A DNA stretch of 64,000 nt from Prorocentrum cordatum (taxonomy: Eukaryota; Sar; Dinophyceae; Prorocentrales; Prorocentraceae), in assembly GCA_963575745.1 (NCBI GenBank), contig CAUYUJ010016060.1:815460-879459 (forward strand), read 5' to 3'. Both the position numbers and the translations under genes were made by a program. Below, in pieces: positions 61,541 through 64,000 of the stretch (positions are counted from its first letter, which is position 1; every line of letters starts with the position of its first letter). The notes beneath the pieces were generated by a model. That model was given only the letters and a program-made list of their open reading frames with translations. It made no database searches and was not told the origin of the DNA.

Positions 61541-62930
61541 CGGGGGAGAAGAGGGGGAGAGCGGCGCAGGGACAGGAAAAAGAGGGGGGGAGCCGCGAGG
61601 TGTGCGAGGCCTGGGCGACCGAGGCGGACGTGTCGAAGAAGGCAGGGCGGGCGTTGGACGCGCTGTGGAGCGAGGGGGGCGCTCTTGAAGGCGCCGCTGT
61701 TTCGTGCTTGTTTGATGTGTTGGCTGTTGTGCCATACGATGTCAGGTACCCCAGCCTCCAGCGTCCTGAACAACAGCAGCAACGGGCATCTGTCTGACAT
61801 CTCGGTTTCGCGGGGGGGGGGCATTCTCGGGGCTCGGGACAGTCCAGCACCGTTCCGCGGCAAGAGACGGGTCACAGGGGTGGGGTCGAGATCCCAGGCC
61901 GCTGACCAACGAGTCATGGCGGCATCTGCCTTGGTGCGCATGTTGCCAGAGCCCTCCTGTACTCCCGAGCCAAGCCAACCGCCGAGTGGGGCGACACAAG
62001 GTGAGGTCCATGAGGGGAGGAAGATCACGAGGAGGAGGAGGCGGAGGACGAGGAGCAGGAGGGGCAGGATGATGCGAAGGCGGAGGAAGCATGGTGGAGC
62101 GAGCGCCGAGAGGGCGGCCCTGCCCGCCTCAGCGGGGGCTCTATTCTGACGTTGCTCGCCTCATCACCGCCCCACCCCCTCCTCCCCACCACGTCGTGAT
62201 GTGTCCAGCAGGCCGAAGTCCAGCGTTCACACTTCCCAGGCATCCCGAGGGGAGAGAGAGAAAGAGAGAGAGGGGAGAGAGGAGAAGGTAAAGAAGAGGT
62301 GTGAGGCGACAAGGGCTAGAAGGGTTGCTCAGAAGGGGAAGAACGAGCATCACCAGCAGGGGGATGATGAGGAGGAGGAGATTGTGGAAGGGGATGCAAC
62401 CAGCCCATCATATTCCAGAAACGTCTGACAGTTGACCCGGGCCCGCTCGCATCACTGCTCGGTGCCTCCATTGTTGCATGGGGATAATTGCATGCTCCTT
62501 CGAGGCGGCGCGTGCCTGATATGAAAAAGTGCTGGAAGGTGCCTTTGCCACAGCTGATCTCGCTTTGGACGTTTCCGGCGTATTCGTGGCGATGCAGTAC
62601 TTGAGCGACTCTTTTGGTGACATCCTGCAGGCGCTGCCCTCGACCCTCCCTCCAAGGTCTCCCCTCGAAGTTTTTCGCGCGCGCCGATCGGATTCCGCCT
62701 CACATGCCAGGCACGCTGCTGGCTGCTTTGTTGGCCACGGTTCGTCGGTGGTCTTGGGAAGGGGGTTCGACCTACTAGTGGCCCATTCGCGGAGAGCCCC
62801 TACACATAGACCTAATCGGAGCAACTCTTGACGCTCGCGTATCACCACAAGCCCATCCAGAAACATATCGCCAGGCGAGTTACCTTGATCAGGGAAGTGT
62901 AGAAGCGTGCAGTGTAACAACCGCCTTGGA
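61541..62930. other. Unassigned sequence
   Basis: GAG-rich patches at 62030-62090 and a GAGAGA run at 62250-62285. No gene recognised; a + frame at 62529-62831 is weakly protein-like (DLALDVSGVFVAMQYLSDSF). Confidence 0.35.
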
Positions 62931-63450
62931 AGCGTTTTCTTGGAGGTCTCTGAGAACCACCTTGGGACTCTCTTGGGGCCCTCGCAGAGCCTCTTGGGGT
63001 ACCCTTGAGGGGGACCTTCGCGGGGCTCTCTTGGGGTCTTCTTGGGGCCCTCTTGGGGCTTGTTTTCTGGGGGGGGGGTCTGGGAGACCTCTTGGGGCTA
63101 TACTGGCCCCCATGGCTCCAAAAGAAGGGGGGGGGGGGGGGGGAGAATTCAGCTCCCCCGCCATCGGAGGAGGTTCACATATGGCGTCTTGGGGCCGTCT
63201 TGGGGCGCTCTTGGGCGCTCTCGGGGCCCTCTTGGGCTCTCTTTGGGGTTCTCTTTTCGGCCGTCTTGGAGCCCTCGTAAGGCCTCAAGAGCCCGTCGGA
63301 AGCAAAATGGCGAGACGGCAACACACATTAACTTTCCCTAGATATTGCAGCCAGTTGGGCCTCTTCGGGGGGTCCTTGGAGGGCTCGGGGGGCACTTGAA
63401 ACCGTCTTGGGACCGCCTTGAGGCCTCTTGGATGTTTTTCGGAGTGAATT
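62931..63450. repeat. CTTGG-rich array, forward block
   Basis: Units CTCTTGGGGCCCTC and GGGGCCGTCTTGG on +. A poly-G run of about 17 (63127-63143) and a GTCGGAAGCAAAATGGCGAG spacer are included. Confidence 0.88.
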
Positions 63451-63469
63451 TTGAGCCATCTCGTTGTAT

Positions 63470-64000
63470 CTTGACCAAGACGGCCCAGAAGAGCTTGAAG
63501 ACTGCCCAAGAGCAGCCCATGACTGCCCAAGAGCGCCCCAGGACAGGCCCAAGCTGGGCCACACAACGGGAGCGGGAGGCCCCAAGGTGCTTCAAGACGG
63601 CCTGGATGGCCCCAACGTGGCCTCCTATAGGCCCACCACGGCCAACACATAGCCCAAGAGCCCTCCCAAAGCGCTCCGAGAGGCGTCCCGAGAGAGCCCG
63701 AAGAGGCCCAGATCCTTGAGTTCCGGTAGTTGTCTTCCATGTGCTTCGCTTTCTCGCCCTCTCGAGTTTCCAGCGCTCCAGGACGGCCGAAGACGCCCCG
63801 CAGAGCGCCCCGAGACCGCCGAAGAGGCCCCGAAAGGAGCCGCCCGGCGGCCCAGGCGAGCCGGAAATTTGCCCAGGAGCAGCCCGAGACTGCTCAAGAG
63901 AAGCCCCGGAAAAGGCACAGCATGGCCCCAGAGCGGGAGCGGGAGGCACTAGGGAGCTCCAGAGCGGCCCAGGTGATCCCGCCGTGGCCCAAGAGGAGCT
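63470..64000. repeat. CTTGG-rich array, inverted block
   Basis: The same motif appears as its reverse complement (GCCCAAGAG, CCAAGACGGCC, GAGGCCC) to the window edge. With the forward block it forms a large inverted pair of about 500 bp arms. Confidence 0.85.

Noticed and set aside
1-64000. tRNA, rRNA, snRNA and SL RNA genes
   Set aside because: I looked for B-box-like GTTCGA contexts and for leader copies. Only isolated matches such as 6478 and 31188 were seen, without a foldable gene around them. A dedicated covariance-model scan would be needed to exclude them.

Overview
The window looks like nuclear DNA of a dinoflagellate. The strongest sign is a near-complete copy of the dinoflagellate trans-splicing leader exon at 23677-23697 (21 of 22 bases, only the final G differs). 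Other signs agree: high GC, very few recognisable genes, abundant tandem repeats, and LINE-type retroelements whose domain layout I associate with dinoflagellate genomes. The genus cannot be settled from sequence alone; a Prorocentrum- or Symbiodinium-type genome is a guess. Most long open frames are by-products of GC-rich tandem repeats and are not annotated as genes.

Layout. 1-2.6 kb: unassigned, with one weak coding-like stretch. 2.6-5.5 kb: a small foldback element, a degenerate CTTGG-rich array and a GGGACACC/TCGATCTCAC array. 7.9-12.2 kb: a satellite of about 60 bp units, each with a GC palindrome, followed by a 160 bp satellite to 13.3 kb. 13.3-23.6 kb: non-coding, with microsatellites and several foldback elements. 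23.68-31.3 kb: two decayed LINE retroelements joined end to end. The first starts at the spliced-leader relict and carries a coiled-coil ORF1-like part, an EEP endonuclease, a reverse transcriptase and a CCHC finger. The second is 5'-truncated and carries a reverse transcriptase remnant, zinc fingers and a methyltransferase-like domain. 31.3-44 kb: foldback elements and simple repeats. 44.07-46.4 kb: a composite satellite in which an exact 73 bp repeat flanks a CAGCCT array with a 155 bp higher-order period. 48.1-49.25 kb: a broken SET-domain-like gene, the only good candidate for a cellular gene. 50.1-53.1 kb: coding-like segments of an unknown repeated family. 53.1-64 kb: more foldback elements (one nested in another), long GAG/CTC tracts, cruciform-forming palindromes, and a CTTGG array that inverts at the end of the window.

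How it fits together. The LINEs are a plausible source of the machinery that moved the short elements with A-rich tails and returned a trans-spliced transcript to the genome. Several small terminal-inverted-repeat families (here called A to G) occur in two to four copies each. Family A has 8 bp target-site duplications, which points to a DNA transposase not encoded here. Neither retroelement has an intact reading frame, so both copies look dead. The window is best read as a repeat-dominated intergenic or pericentromere-like stretch with relics of genes.
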